The notes: generated by a model not told the origin, from the sequence alone. A stretch of DNA of 64,000 nt from Streptomyces sp. JH14 (GCF_029428675.1 NZ_JAJNEL010000001.1:248001-312000); one strand, 5' to 3'; numbered from the stretch's first letter, positions 32,436-42,184 are shown. Made by a program: numbers and translations.

Positions 32436-34280
32436 TTACTCTCGCTCGCCGGCCGACGAGCGGCGCTTGATGCCGAAGGCGACGCCCGCGATGATCACCA
32501 CGGCGATACCGGCGCCGCCCCAGATGGCGGTGGAACCGGAGGAGGCGGCCTTCTCCGCGACTACCGGAGTGGCGTTGCGGAACTGGCCGAAGGTGTACTG
32601 CATCGGGTAGATGCCTGCGGCGTCGGCCTTGCCGACCGCGAGGTTCTTCACGGTGCGGGCATTCGTCGCGGTCATGCCTGTGCCGTAGTAGAGGATCACG
32701 TTGTTGTCGGCCTCGTAAAGGATCTCCTGCATCTTGCCGACGGTCTCCGCGCGCTGCGCCGGGTCGAACTCGGTGACCTGCTGCTGGAAGAGCTTGTCGA
32801 ACTCCTTGTCGCAGTGGAAGGAGTCCGTGGAACCACCGGTGCCGTCATCCAGCGGCAGCGCGTCGCAGCTCTGGATCGACAGCAGGTAGGTGGGGTCGGG
32901 GCCGGTGCCCCAGCCGTCCATCAGCAGGTCCCAGTCGCCCTTGGCGAGGTCGTCGTTGAGCTTCGTGGAACTCATCGGCTGGACCGTGAGCTCGACACCG
33001 ATCTCCTTCATCCACCCGGTGAGGTAGGTGGCGATCTGGGTGTCGGAGGCGGCGTCGGCGTGGGTGCCCAGGCGCAGCTTCAGCGGCTTCTTCGTCTTGG
33101 GCGAGACGCGTATCCCGTCCTTGCCCTTGGTGTAGCCGGCGTCGTCGAGCAGCGTGTTGGCCTTGGCGACGTCGTACGACTGCTCCTGGCCGGCGGCAGG
33201 CTTCCAGTCCCACTGCTTCCAGGTGGGCGGGATGTATCCGGCCCCGACCTGGCCGAAGCCGTCGAGGACCTTGTCGACCAGAGTCTGCTTGTCGGTGCCC
33301 AGCGCGATGGCACGGCGCAGAGCGTCGTCGGCGAGCGCCGGGTTGCCGTTGCCGATCTTCTTGCCGGACCGGGTGTGGGCGCCCGAGTTGAGCGCGACGC
33401 TCATCCAGCGGCGGCCGGCGTTCTGGAAGGTGTCGGCCTTCTTGTCGCTCTTCAGCGCCTTGAACTGGGTGGAGTTCAGGTCCGACACGTAGTCGAGCTG
33501 ACCGCTGCGCAGCGCGGCCACGGCGCCGTCGACGGCCTTGTAGCGCTGCTGGACCAGGTGGTCGAACTTGGGGGCGCCGAGGACGAAGTCCTTGGTGGCG
33601 TCGTACTTGACGTACTGCTCGGGCTTGTAGTCGGTGAGCGTCCAGGGACCGTAACCGACGATGTCACCGGAGTCGTTCTTGAAGTCCTTCAGCCCGTCGA
33701 CGTGCTTCTCCCAGATGTGCTTGGGAACGATCGGCACGCCGCTGTACGGGATGGACACGAACGGTACGTTCGACTGCGGCTTCTTGGTCTTGATGACCAG
33801 TGTCGTCGCGTCGGGCGCGGTGACCGACGCGAAGTTCTCGACCAGCGAGCCGTTGGCGGTGCCGGCGACCTCGTTCGTGCGGATCAGTTCGAGGGTCCAG
33901 GCGGCGTCCGCTGCGGTGATCGGCTTGCCGTCGCTCCACTTCAGCCCGTCACGGATGGTGAAGGTCCACGTGAGCTTGTCGGCGGAGGGCTCCCACTTGG
34001 TGGCGAGGTACGGCGCGGCGGAGCCGTCCGTGTTCAGGGAGTTCAGCGAGGGGTAGACGGCGCTGACGACGTCCAGGGAACCGGCGAAGTACGCCAGGAA
34101 CGGGTTCAGCGAGTCGATACCGTTGCCGGTCATCGCCGCGCGGAGGGTGGTGCCCTTGCTCTCGGCGGTGGCTGCCGGGGCCAGGGCCACCGAGCCGAGG
34201 GCCAGTGCGCCGGTGAGGGTGGCTGCGGCCAGGGCGGTACCACGTCGGCGTATCGCGCCGCGGACCATTGCGTGTCTCAT
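32436..34280 (-). CDS. Peptide ABC transporter substrate-binding protein with C-terminal membrane anchor (importer 1)
   Basis: A 614-residue family-5 binding protein. A signal peptide ends near PAATAESKG without a lipobox Cys. The mature start TTLRAAMTGNGIDSLNPF is nearly the same as in the protein at 5913-7724. A hydrophobic segment near residue 583-603 (GGAGIAVVIIAGVAFGI) followed by KRRSSAGERE anchors the C terminus in the membrane. It heads the importer genes, separated from the peptidase upstream by 146 bases with two hairpins. Ligands are probably peptides; murein peptides are inferred from the operon partners. Confidence 0.9.
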   Translation of the reverse strand: MRHAMVRGAIRRRGTALAAATLTGALALGSVALAPAATAESKGTTLRAAMTGNGIDSLNPFLAYFAGSLDVVSAVYPSLNSLNTDGSAAPYLATKWEPSADKLTWTFTIRDGLKWSDGKPITAADAAWTLELIRTNEVAGTANGSLVENFASVTAPDATTLVIKTKKPQSNVPFVSIPYSGVPIVPKHIWEKHVDGLKDFKNDSGDIVGYGPWTLTDYKPEQYVKYDATKDFVLGAPKFDHLVQQRYKAVDGAVAALRSGQLDYVSDLNSTQFKALKSDKKADTFQNAGRRWMSVALNSGAHTRSGKKIGNGNPALADDALRRAIALGTDKQTLVDKVLDGFGQVGAGYIPPTWKQWDWKPAAGQEQSYDVAKANTLLDDAGYTKGKDGIRVSPKTKKPLKLRLGTHADAASDTQIATYLTGWMKEIGVELTVQPMSSTKLNDDLAKGDWDLLMDGWGTGPDPTYLLSIQSCDALPLDDGTGGSTDSFHCDKEFDKLFQQQVTEFDPAQRAETVGKMQEILYEADNNVILYYGTGMTATNARTVKNLAVGKADAAGIYPMQYTFGQFRNATPVVAEKAASSGSTAIWGGAGIAVVIIAGVAFGIKRRSSAGERE

Positions 34281-34305
34281 GTCGTGCTACTCCAGGGGGC
34301 GGGCA

Positions 34306-34398
34306 CGGAGCGGCCCACGTGGGGTCCGCTCCGCACCGGTGAACGTGCTGTGTGGTGCCGTGCTGCGGCGAGCCGGCGCGGTGTCTGCGCGGCTCGCC
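34306..34398. terminator. Two intercistronic hairpins between M20 peptidase and binding-protein genes
   Basis: CGGAGCGG (34306-34313) pairs with 34326-34333 around a CCCAC/GTGGG inner stem. GGCGAGCC-GGCGC (34367-34379) pairs with GCGC-GGCTCGCC (34387-34398) with a bulge. They may end some transcripts of the regulator-peptidase pair or mark RNA processing. Confidence 0.5.
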
Positions 34399-34426
34399 TG
34401 CCGTGCGGCCGGGTGCGGCCGTGGGG

Positions 34427-35791
34427 TCAGCCCGAGGTGGGAGCGAAGGGGTCCGCCCGCAGGAAGGTGTCCAGGACCCGGACGCCGAACGCGAGGCTGT
34501 CGGTGAGGACGTGTTCGTCGACGCCGTGTACGTAGTCCCAGGAATTGAAGCCGGGCGGGGTGGTGCCGGGGGCGAAGCCGTAGCCGGCGATGCCCAGGCG
34601 GGCGAACGCCTTGGCGTCCGTGCCGCCGGACATGCAGAACGGCAGGACCAGGGCCTGCGGGTCGTGGGCGCGCAGGGCGTCCGCCATGGCCGCGAACTCG
34701 GGCGAGGTGTGATCGGCGGCGACCGGCTTGGTCCAGCTGGCGAACTCGCGGGTCACCTTGGTACCGAGCACCTGGTCCACGGTGGCGAAGAAGGCATCCT
34801 CGGCGCCGGGCAGGACACGTCCGTCGATGCCTGCGGTGGCTTCACTGGGAATCACGTTGTGCTTGTAACCGGCGTTCAGGCGGGTCGGGTTGAGGGAGTT
34901 CGACATGGTCGACTCCACCAGCCGGGCAGCCGCGCCGAGCTGGGCGACGCTCTCCGGGTCCGCCGGGTCGACGGTGACGCCGAGCTCCGCCTGGAGTCCG
35001 TCGAGCAGCGCCCGGACCGGCGGGATCAGGTGCACCGGCCACGAGAGCGCGGCGAGTTCGGCGACGGTGCGCACCAGCGTGGCGACGGCATTGTCGGGGT
35101 TCCGGCGGGAACCGTGCCCCGCGGCGCCGCGCGCCGTGAGCGTCATCCAGGCGCTGCCGCGCTCGCCCGTGGCGACCGGGTAGAGGCGGCGGCCGTTGGG
35201 CAGGTGGACGCTGTAGCCGCCGGACTCGCTGATGGCGGCGGTGACACCCTCGAAGAGTCCGGGGTGCTTGTCGACGAGGAACCCCGCTCCGTACGCGCCG
35301 GTGTCCTCCTCGTCGGCGACGAACGCCATCACGATGTCGCGCGGCGGGCGGGTGCCGGTCCGGGCGAAGCCGGTGGCGCACGCCAGCATCATCGCGTCCA
35401 TGTCCTTCATGTCGAGGGCGCCGCGGCCGCGGACCGCGCCCTCGGTGATCTCGCCGCTGAACGGGTCGAAGGACCAGTCGGAAGGCTCGGCGGGTACGAC
35501 GTCGAGGTGGCCGTGGACCAGCAGCGCGGGCGCCAGCGGGTCGGCACCGGGGATACGGACCACGGTGGAGGCGCGACGCGGCTCCGACTCCAGGACCTGC
35601 GGTGCGTATCCGGCGTCGGTCAGGACTTCGGCGACCCACTCGGCGGCCTCCCGCTCGCCGCGGGAATCGCCTCCACCGTAGTTGCTGGTGTCGAAGCGGA
35701 TCAGCCGCGAGCAGTGGTCGATCGTGTCAGCGGCCAGCGCCTCGTGGTGGGAGAGCTGTTCTGCGGAGGGGTCGGTGGGCTCCTGGGTCAC
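34427..35791 (-). CDS. M20-family metallopeptidase
   Basis: 454 residues, longer than the M20 at 25366. Motifs include LVHGHLDVVPAEPSDW near residue 91, RGRGALDMKDMDAMM near 121, and FVADEEDTGAYG near 155 (general-base Glu pair). The dimerisation lid starts near GAAGHGSRRNPDNAV, and the end has metal-binding DYVHGVDEHV. This group includes carnosinase-like dipeptidases and acyl-amino-acid hydrolases. The gene overlaps the RpiR regulator stop (ATGA). In this context it may split imported di- and tripeptides. Confidence 0.85.
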   Translation of the reverse strand: MTQEPTDPSAEQLSHHEALAADTIDHCSRLIRFDTSNYGGGDSRGEREAAEWVAEVLTDAGYAPQVLESEPRRASTVVRIPGADPLAPALLVHGHLDVVPAEPSDWSFDPFSGEITEGAVRGRGALDMKDMDAMMLACATGFARTGTRPPRDIVMAFVADEEDTGAYGAGFLVDKHPGLFEGVTAAISESGGYSVHLPNGRRLYPVATGERGSAWMTLTARGAAGHGSRRNPDNAVATLVRTVAELAALSWPVHLIPPVRALLDGLQAELGVTVDPADPESVAQLGAAARLVESTMSNSLNPTRLNAGYKHNVIPSEATAGIDGRVLPGAEDAFFATVDQVLGTKVTREFASWTKPVAADHTSPEFAAMADALRAHDPQALVLPFCMSGGTDAKAFARLGIAGYGFAPGTTPPGFNSWDYVHGVDEHVLTDSLAFGVRVLDTFLRADPFAPTSG

Positions 35792-36690
35792 GGAGCAGTC
35801 CTTTCAGGCGGGCCGAGCGGGGTGATGCTCTCGCCGTCGCTCAGGGCCGAGGTGAGTGCGTGCCGGCGCTGGGCGCGACGGGCCGCGCCCTTCGCACCGG
35901 CCGCAGCGAGTGAGGCGAGCAGATGGCCGGTGGCGGTGACGGCGGTCGGCGAGTGGGTGCGCGACTCGCTTCGGGTGTTCACCGCGAGGACATGGGTGGC
36001 GTACGCGCACACCGGGCTGTCGTAGCCGTCGGTGATCGCCACGACGGTGGCCCCGAGCGCATGGAACTCGCGGGCCACGCGCACGGTGTGGCGGCTGTAG
36101 CTGTGGAAGCTGAAGGTGATCAGTACGTCCTGGTCGCCGGCGTCGGCGAGGGCGGTGACGGCCGCTCCCACCCCCGGCTGGACGAGCGTCACGTCACGGA
36201 GCGCGGAGGAGAGGTCGGCGGCGACCAGAGCCGCGTACCCGATGGACTTCATGTCACCGAACACCCAGCGTCGACGGCCTGCGACCACCGCACGTGCGGC
36301 AAGTTCCAAGGCGCCGTTGGTGTGCAGAGCGTCGAGCGTGCCGGCGAGGTTCTCCTGTTCGCGAGCGAGGATGCGCGGCAGCGCGGTGCGGTCACCGGGC
36401 CGGCCCTCGCGGTCGGCGATGCGCTGGTCGGGGACGGGCAGCCGGCGGCCCGTCTCGCGAGCGGCGCAGGCGCGCAGGTCCTCGGTGTCGGCAAAGCCCG
36501 CCATGGCGAGCAGCTGATCGAGATCCTCGGCGTTCGCGTCGGCGGCCCGCAGGATCTGGGCGGGGCGCCGGGACAGCGCCGCGGGGAAGTCCGCGGCGAG
36601 CACGGCGTACAGCCGAACCGCCCCGGGACCACATTGCGCAGCGGCGCGCTCCAACAGGCCGAGCACAGGATCGGGCGTAAGGACAGACAT
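35788..36690 (-). CDS. MurR/RpiR-family transcriptional regulator with SIS domain (first)
   Basis: 300 residues. A helical DNA-binding half spans about 1-80, with LRAADANAEDLDQLLAMAGF as the divergent helix-turn-helix. A sugar-isomerase (SIS) domain spans about 115-250, with RRRWVFGDMKSIGYAALVA and DVLITFSFHSYSRHTVRVA, where the SxSxxT phosphosugar loop is altered to SFHSYSRHT. ATG at 36690 is five bases from GGAGG. It is first in the murein-peptide operon and divergent from an XRE-cupin regulator. RpiR proteins usually sense phosphosugars, MurNAc-6-P being a natural candidate. Confidence 0.83.
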   Translation of the reverse strand: MSVLTPDPVLGLLERAAAQCGPGAVRLYAVLAADFPAALSRRPAQILRAADANAEDLDQLLAMAGFADTEDLRACAARETGRRLPVPDQRIADREGRPGDRTALPRILAREQENLAGTLDALHTNGALELAARAVVAGRRRWVFGDMKSIGYAALVAADLSSALRDVTLVQPGVGAAVTALADAGDQDVLITFSFHSYSRHTVRVAREFHALGATVVAITDGYDSPVCAYATHVLAVNTRSESRTHSPTAVTATGHLLASLAAAGAKGAARRAQRRHALTSALSDGESITPLGPPERTAP

Positions 36691-36809
36691 CGATACCTCC
36701 CTCCATGCCGTGGCGTGGACTTCACCGCCACCACCAGCGATTTCTTCCCTGAGTATCACCTGGTGGCGGATACATTGATCTAAGGTGGCGCGAGTATTAC
36801 TGTCACTGC
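36691..36809. promoter_or_regulatory. Divergent control region with GGTGGCG repeats
   Basis: A 119-base gap between two divergent regulators. GGTGGCG occurs directly at 36762-36768 and 36784-36790, 22 bases (about two helical turns) apart, and an inverted copy (CCGCCACC) lies at 36725-36732. These are plausible operators for one or both regulators. AT-richer stretches at 36738-36758 and 36769-36801 may hold the promoters. Confidence 0.45.
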
Positions 36810-37433
36810 ATGCCTGAGTCAAGGGATGTTCCAGCCCCCGCCCCGCCGGCCGCGGATTCACCGGTCGAGACGTCCGCCGCCGATCGGGCAACCGCCCACC
36901 TGGCCAAGACCGTTGCGTCGGCACGCAGGGCGGCAGAGCTGACCCTGGCCGCCACCGCGGCCGGGGCCGGCCTCTCCCCCGCGTATGTCTCGCAGATCGA
37001 ATCCGGGTCGGCGAACCCGACCGTCCGCAGCCTGGCGCAACTCGCCGGAGTGCTCGGCCTCGAACTGCACGAACTGCTCGGCGCCGAACGTGGCGACATA
37101 ACGGACAACAGCCCGTTTCCGGCGCGTTTCACGACACTTCCAGGTCTGACCGCAATGCCGGGAAGTCAAGGAATCTGGAACATGACGGCTCATGGCGCGA
37201 CCACACTCCAGTCACGCCTGATCAGGGGCGAGCCGGGCGATCACGCCCGGCCGAACCGGCACGCCGGCGAGGAACTCGTGGTGGTGCTGGCCGGAGAGTG
37301 CCGGCTTCGCGTCTCGGACACGGCGCGCGTGCTGAAGCCGGGCGACGCCTGTCACTTCGCCGCATCCGAAGAACACCAAATCACGCAGCCCAGCGACGAC
37401 TTGCTCCTGCTCGTCGTCCTCACTAAGGAGTGA
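36810..37433 (+). CDS. XRE-family regulator with cupin domain (murein-peptide locus)
   Basis: 207 residues. The helix-turn-helix at about 30-85 includes LTLAATAAGAGLSPAYVSQI and ESGSANPTVRSLAQLAGVLG. The cupin at about 140-205 has RHAGEELVVVLAGECRLRVS and GDACHFAASEEH. It starts a plus-strand operon with the decarboxylase-like gene. Cupin sensing domains of this type often bind small amines or amino acids, which suits a role in D-amino acid or diaminopimelate use. Confidence 0.85.
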   Translation: MPESRDVPAPAPPAADSPVETSAADRATAHLAKTVASARRAAELTLAATAAGAGLSPAYVSQIESGSANPTVRSLAQLAGVLGLELHELLGAERGDITDNSPFPARFTTLPGLTAMPGSQGIWNMTAHGATTLQSRLIRGEPGDHARPNRHAGEELVVVLAGECRLRVSDTARVLKPGDACHFAASEEHQITQPSDDLLLLVVLTKE

Positions 37434-37438
37434 CGCAG

Positions 37439-38797
37439 GTGGTTCCACCCGCCGACAACGCACCCGACGCCGCCCCCACCCGCGCCGCGGGCCCGGACGA
37501 AGCCCCGGAGGTCTGGCCGCTCACCGCCAAGGACGTGGGCGGTGAACTGCACATAGGCTCCGTGCCGATGGCCGGTCTCGCCCAGGCTTGCGGCACCCCG
37601 CTCTACGTCGTGGACGAGGCCGACTTCCGCGAGCGGGCCCGCCAGTGGCGGGAGTCCGGCGCGGACCGCGTGCACTACGCGTCCAAGGCATTCCTCTGCC
37701 CGGAGATGGTGCGCTGGGTCGGTGAGGAGCAGCTGCACCTGGATGTGTGCAGCCTCGGCGAGCTCGAACTCGCCGTCGCCGCAGGCTTCGACCCCGCGCA
37801 CATCGTGCTGCACGGCAACAACAAGCTTCCCGCCGAACTCCGCGCGGCCGTGGACCACCGCGTCGGGGTCATCGTCGTCGACTGCGCCGAGGAGATCGAC
37901 CGGCTCGCCGGATTCGCGGCCGCCGCCGGCCACGTCCAGGACGTGTATCTGCGCATCGCGCCGGGCGTCGCCGCCGACACCCACGACTACATGGCCACCG
38001 GCAGCGACGACGTGAAGTTCGGCTTCCCGGTCAACGGTGGTTTCGCCGAACAGGCGGTACTCACCGTCAGCGGCATCCCCTCACTGCGACTGGCGGGCAT
38101 CCACTCCCACCTGGGCTCGCAGATCCTCGACCCGTCCGGCATCCGGCAGGCGGCCTCACGGGTGGCCGCGTTCGTCCGCATGCTCTCCGAGCGGCACGGC
38201 ATCCGCATCGACGAGCTGGACCTCGGCGGCGGGGCCGGAATCGCCTATGTGCCCGGCGTGCAACGGCTGGCGCCCGCCGACTTCGTGGCGGCGCTGCGGG
38301 CCGGCGTCGCCGAGGAGATCGACCCCGGATCCGTTCGGCTGGCGGTGGAGCCGGGCCGCTCACTGATCGGCTCCGCCGGCGTCACGCTCTATGAAGTCGG
38401 TGTGGTCAAGCAGGGCCTCAAGCGCCGCTTCGTCTCCGTCGACGGCGGCATGAGCGACGCTCTGCGCCCCGCCCTCTACCAGGCCACGTACACCGCCTGG
38501 ACCGCCAACCGCAGGCTGACCGGCCGGCCGGTGCATTCCCTCGTCGTCGGCAGGCACTGCGAGAGCGGCGACATCGTCGTACCCGACATCGCGCTCCCCG
38601 CCGACCTGGCCGTCGGCGACCTGCTGGCCGTGCCCGCAACCGGCGCGTACCACCACGTCATGGCCAGCAACTACAACTTCCAGCCGCGCCCTGCCGTGGT
38701 CGCCGTCCGCGACGGACGGGCGCGCCTCATGGTGCGCCGTGAGACCGCTGCCGACCTGTTGCTGCGCGACGGCGCCGGCGCCGGCATAGACCTGTGA
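37439..38797 (+). CDS. Diaminopimelate decarboxylase-family PLP enzyme
   Basis: A 452-residue fold-type III PLP enzyme that removes a carboxylate from a D-configured amino-acid centre, classically meso-diaminopimelate to L-lysine. GTG at 37439 lies eight bases after AAGGAG; a GTG at 37430 would overlap that site. The PLP Lys is K83 in VHYASKAF. GIHSHLGSQILD, the phosphate loop DLGGGAGIAYV and VEPGRSLIG follow. HCESGDIV carries the second-subunit Cys-Glu-Ser of LysA. It lies among peptide catabolic genes rather than lysine biosynthesis genes, so a salvage role on wall-derived diaminopimelate is inferred. A D-ornithine or D-lysine decarboxylase is an alternative. Confidence 0.85.
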   Translation: MVPPADNAPDAAPTRAAGPDEAPEVWPLTAKDVGGELHIGSVPMAGLAQACGTPLYVVDEADFRERARQWRESGADRVHYASKAFLCPEMVRWVGEEQLHLDVCSLGELELAVAAGFDPAHIVLHGNNKLPAELRAAVDHRVGVIVVDCAEEIDRLAGFAAAAGHVQDVYLRIAPGVAADTHDYMATGSDDVKFGFPVNGGFAEQAVLTVSGIPSLRLAGIHSHLGSQILDPSGIRQAASRVAAFVRMLSERHGIRIDELDLGGGAGIAYVPGVQRLAPADFVAALRAGVAEEIDPGSVRLAVEPGRSLIGSAGVTLYEVGVVKQGLKRRFVSVDGGMSDALRPALYQATYTAWTANRRLTGRPVHSLVVGRHCESGDIVVPDIALPADLAVGDLLAVPATGAYHHVMASNYNFQPRPAVVAVRDGRARLMVRRETAADLLLRDGAGAGIDL

Positions 38798-38808
38798 GGA
38801 GATTCCCG

Positions 38809-40839
38809 ATGAGCGACCCGCGCATACTCCCCTACGGTGAGTGGCCCTCACCGCTGACCGCCGATTCGGTCGCGGCCGGCTCCGGGTCCACGAGCTGGCC
38901 GTCCGGCGTCGGCGAGGAGACCTGGTGGTGCTCCAACGACCCGGCGAGCGCCACCGTACGGCTGATGCGCACCGGTCCCGGGCACGCTCCCGAGCCGGTG
39001 CTGCCGGAGGGTGTCAGCGTGCGCAACCGTTCGCTGGGCTACGGCGGCCGCCCGTACGCGGTCCGGACCGGCTCGGACGGGGCCCCGCACCTGCTGGTCC
39101 ACTCCGACCATCGCGACCAGCGGCTGTACTCGGTCACCACGGCTCCGCTGGGAGCAGGCGGTGCCGGCGCCCCGGTGCCGCTGACGCCCGCCGACCCGCC
39201 GGAGTACGAAACCTGCTGGGCGGACCCGGTGTTCGCGCCCGGCGGCACCGAGGTCTGGCTGGTCCGCGAGGTCACGCAGGCGGCCCGGCAACCGGACGAG
39301 GATCCGGCCCCGCGGACCCGCCGCGACATCGTCGCCGTGCCGCTCGACGGCTCGGCCGCCGCCGCGCCGGACCGGCTGCGCGTGGTCGGCCGCTCCCATC
39401 ACTTCCTGTCCACCCCGAGGATCAGCCCGGACGGACGGCACCTGGCCTGGCTCGGCTGGGACCACCCGCAGATGCCGTGGGAGACCACCGATCTCATGGT
39501 CGCGGCACTGACCGACGGAGTCGCCGGCGAGCCGGTGCGGGTGCTGGGCGGCGGTGCGGTGTCCGTGTCGCAGGCCGCCTGGGCACCCGACGGCACCCTG
39601 TACGCGATGGCCGACCCGGAGGGCTGGGCGAACCTCTTCCGCATCGCCCCGGCGCCGGACGGGAACTGGGACGCCACATGCGTACTGCCCATGGAGCGGG
39701 AGTGCGCGGGCGCCCTGTGGCGGGTCGGCGCGAGCTGGTTCGCGGCCACCGCGGCAGGAGTGGTGCTGCGGTACGGCGTCGGCGATCAGCGGCTCGCACT
39801 GTGGGACCCGGCGGACGGCACGCTGCGCGATCTGGCACCGGAGTGGACGGAATTCGGCGCCGATCTGTGGGCCGACGACCACGCCGCGGTGGTGCTGGCG
39901 GCCTCCCCCACGCTCGGCCGCGCGGTACTGCGGGTGCCGCTCGACGGCAGCGCTCCGGTGCGCTGCAACGGTGAACGCGACACCACGTACGACGACTGGC
40001 GGGCAGTACCGGAACGGCGGGTCGCCAAGGGCGCGGACGGCCGCGAGGTGCAGTACGTCTACTACCCGCCCACCAGCCCGGACTGCACCGGCCCGGCGGA
40101 CGCGACGCCGCCCCTGCTGATCCATGTCCACGGCGGGCCCACCAGTTCCAACGGCGCAGCGCCCGATTCGGAGTTCTCCCTCTTCTGCAGCCGGGGCTTC
40201 GCCGTCGCCGCCGTCGACTACGGCGGCTCCACCGGCTACGGCCGCGCCTACCGCGACCGGCTGCGGCACACCTGGGGCGTCACCGACGTCGAGGACTCGG
40301 TCGCGGTCGCCGGGGATCTGGCCGCCGCCGGACTCGCCGACCCGGCACGTACCGCGATCCGCGGCGGCTCGGCGGGCGGCTGGACCAGCCTCGCGGCCCT
40401 GACCTCGACCGACGCATTCTGCTGCGGAGCGGTGTACTACCCGATCAGCGACGCGGAATCCTGGAGCCATGGGCAGACCCATGACTTCGAGTCCCGCTAC
40501 ATGGAGTACCTGGTCGGCCGACTGCCCGAGGACCGGAAGCGGTTCGAGCAGGTGTCTCCGATGCGCAAGGTCGACCGGATCGATCGCCCGCTGGTGATGC
40601 TGCAGGGAGCGGACGACTTCATCTGCCGCCCCGACCAGGCGGAGCGCATTGTCGACGCCGTTGCCACGCGCGGGCTGTGGCACCGCTATCTGCTGTTCGA
40701 GGGCGAGGGGCACGGCTTTCGCCAGGCGTCGAGCGTGAGCGCCTCGCTGCACGCCGAGGCGGAGCTGTACACGCATGCGATGGGCATCCGTGTCGATCTT
40801 TCGGACACACTCGGCGCAGCGCCCAGGACGCAGGACTGA
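38809..40839 (+). CDS. S9 prolyl-oligopeptidase-family peptidase
   Basis: A 676-residue cytoplasmic serine peptidase. ATG at 38809 is seven bases from AGGAG. The first 400 residues form a beta-propeller with repeated PDG.. strands (RISPDGRHLAWLGWDHP). The catalytic hydrolase follows, with oxyanion segment VHGGPTSSNGA near 440, nucleophile Ser in IRGGSAGGWTSL near 520, Asp in QGADDFICRP near 602, and His in GEGHGFRQ near 636. It most resembles acylaminoacyl-peptidase/DPP-like members acting on short peptides. It lies directly after the decarboxylase gene and probably supplies it from imported peptides. Confidence 0.88.
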   Translation: MSDPRILPYGEWPSPLTADSVAAGSGSTSWPSGVGEETWWCSNDPASATVRLMRTGPGHAPEPVLPEGVSVRNRSLGYGGRPYAVRTGSDGAPHLLVHSDHRDQRLYSVTTAPLGAGGAGAPVPLTPADPPEYETCWADPVFAPGGTEVWLVREVTQAARQPDEDPAPRTRRDIVAVPLDGSAAAAPDRLRVVGRSHHFLSTPRISPDGRHLAWLGWDHPQMPWETTDLMVAALTDGVAGEPVRVLGGGAVSVSQAAWAPDGTLYAMADPEGWANLFRIAPAPDGNWDATCVLPMERECAGALWRVGASWFAATAAGVVLRYGVGDQRLALWDPADGTLRDLAPEWTEFGADLWADDHAAVVLAASPTLGRAVLRVPLDGSAPVRCNGERDTTYDDWRAVPERRVAKGADGREVQYVYYPPTSPDCTGPADATPPLLIHVHGGPTSSNGAAPDSEFSLFCSRGFAVAAVDYGGSTGYGRAYRDRLRHTWGVTDVEDSVAVAGDLAAAGLADPARTAIRGGSAGGWTSLAALTSTDAFCCGAVYYPISDAESWSHGQTHDFESRYMEYLVGRLPEDRKRFEQVSPMRKVDRIDRPLVMLQGADDFICRPDQAERIVDAVATRGLWHRYLLFEGEGHGFRQASSVSASLHAEAELYTHAMGIRVDLSDTLGAAPRTQD

Positions 40840-40854
40840 TCCGCTTCCCGCGCC

Positions 40855-40893
40855 CCGAGGCCGTCGCGGTCCGGCCCGCCGCACCGGCCTCGG
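40855..40893. terminator. Probable bidirectional terminator between convergent genes
   Basis: CCGAGGCCG (40855-40863) pairs with CGGCCTCGG (40885-40893) over a 21-base loop that is itself GC-rich. It lies in the 165-base gap between the S9 peptidase and anmK. Nothing else is seen there. Confidence 0.5.
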
Positions 40894-41004
40894 CGCGCGC
40901 AGGGGCGCGGGTGCCGGCTGCGCCGCGCTGATCACCCTCCGGACCCGCAAGGCCGCACGGGCTGAGGCCGGCAGGTGGACCGGGCGGCGGCCGGAAGTCC
41001 GCTA

Positions 41005-42159
41005 TCAGGAGCTGAACCGGGCGGCGGCCGGGGCCTCGGTGAGGGGTTCCGGCAGCCGCAGCGGCCCGTGGCCCGGGGTGATCCGGCCCAGCAGCCGTGC
41101 CCCCGTCGCCCCGGTGCAGCTGGGCAGCGTCCCCGGCAGGCCGTGCGCGGTGAACCAGCCCAGCAACGCGAAGGCCGCCGCCTCCTTCGCGGCCGAGGGC
41201 AGGCCCAGCGCGTCCGAGCGCAGCAGCTCGACCCCGGGCAGCAGCGCCCCGATCCGCTCGGTCAGCACCGGGTTGTCGGCGCCGCCGCCGGACACCACCA
41301 GGGTCTTCAGGCCCTGCTCCCGTACCGCGTCCGCGACCGTGCGCGCGGTCAGTTCGGCCAGGGTGGCCAGGAGGTCCTCGGCCTGGAGCGGTGCGCGTCC
41401 GGCCAGGTGCCCGGCCAGGTAGTCGGCGTGGAAGAGCTCCTTGCCGGTGCTCTTCGGCGGCTCGCGCCGGTAGTACGGCTCGGCGAGCAGAGCGGCGAGC
41501 AGCGCCGGGTCCACCCGTCCGGCGGCGGCGAGCCGGCCGTTCTCGTCGTAGGGACGGCCGGTCCTGGCCAGCGCGGCCGCATCCATCAGCGCATTGGCGG
41601 GACCGGTGTCGAACGCGACCGGTGCGCCCTGCCCGACTGCCGTCAGATTGGCGATCCCGCCGAGGTTCAACGCCCCCGCGGGACCCGGCAGTCCGCCGAG
41701 CAGCAGCGTGTCCAGAAGTGACACCAGAGGCGCTCCCTGGCCGCCCGCCGCCACGTCCGCGGTGCGCACGTCGGACACCACCGGTACGCCCAGGCGCTCG
41801 GCGATCCAGGCGGGCTGGCCGAGTTGCAGGGTGCCGCGCACGGTCCCGTCCTCCACCCAGTGGTAGAGGGTCTGCCCGTGCGAGCACACCAGGTCGACCG
41901 GCCCGGCCTCGGCCACCGTCGCCGTCGCGGCGTCGGCGAAGGACTGCCCGATCAGGGTGTCCAGGCGGCACACCGCGGCCAGCGAAACGGGCCGCGGGGG
42001 CAGGGCGTCCAGGATCTCGGCACGCAGTTCGGCCGGGTAGGGGTGTGCAGCGGCGTGGACGAGGGTGCCGTGCACGGTGTCGCCGTCGAGGCGGAATTCG
42101 ACGACGGCAGCGTCGATCGCGTCGTGCGAGGTGCCGGAGCTGAGTCCCAGGACTCTCAC
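41005..42159 (-). CDS. anmK: Anhydro-N-acetylmuramic acid kinase
   Basis: A 384-residue ASKHA-fold kinase that opens and phosphorylates 1,6-anhydro-MurNAc to MurNAc-6-phosphate in the cytoplasm. The N-terminal signature is [18 protein letters not shown] (most homologues have GTSMDG; His replaces Met here). [13 protein letters not shown] near 170, [14 protein letters not shown] near 186, [14 protein letters not shown] near 237 and the C-terminal [14 protein letters not shown] are all typical. Start GTG at 42159 follows AGGAAGG. Its product is the substrate of MurQ at 48509. It follows the second peptide importer on the same strand, after a terminator. Confidence 0.93.
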   Translation of the reverse strand: MRVLGLSSGTSHDAIDAAVVEFRLDGDTVHGTLVHAAAHPYPAELRAEILDALPPRPVSLAAVCRLDTLIGQSFADAATATVAEAGPVDLVCSHGQTLYHWVEDGTVRGTLQLGQPAWIAERLGVPVVSDVRTADVAAGGQGAPLVSLLDTLLLGGLPGPAGALNLGGIANLTAVGQGAPVAFDTGPANALMDAAALARTGRPYDENGRLAAAGRVDPALLAALLAEPYYRREPPKSTGKELFHADYLAGHLAGRAPLQAEDLLATLAELTARTVADAVREQGLKTLVVSGGGADNPVLTERIGALLPGVELLRSDALGLPSAAKEAAAFALLGWFTAHGLPGTLPSCTGATGARLLGRITPGHGPLRLPEPLTEAPAAARFSS

Positions 42160-42184
42160 GGGGGTTCCTTCCTGAAAATGGGTG

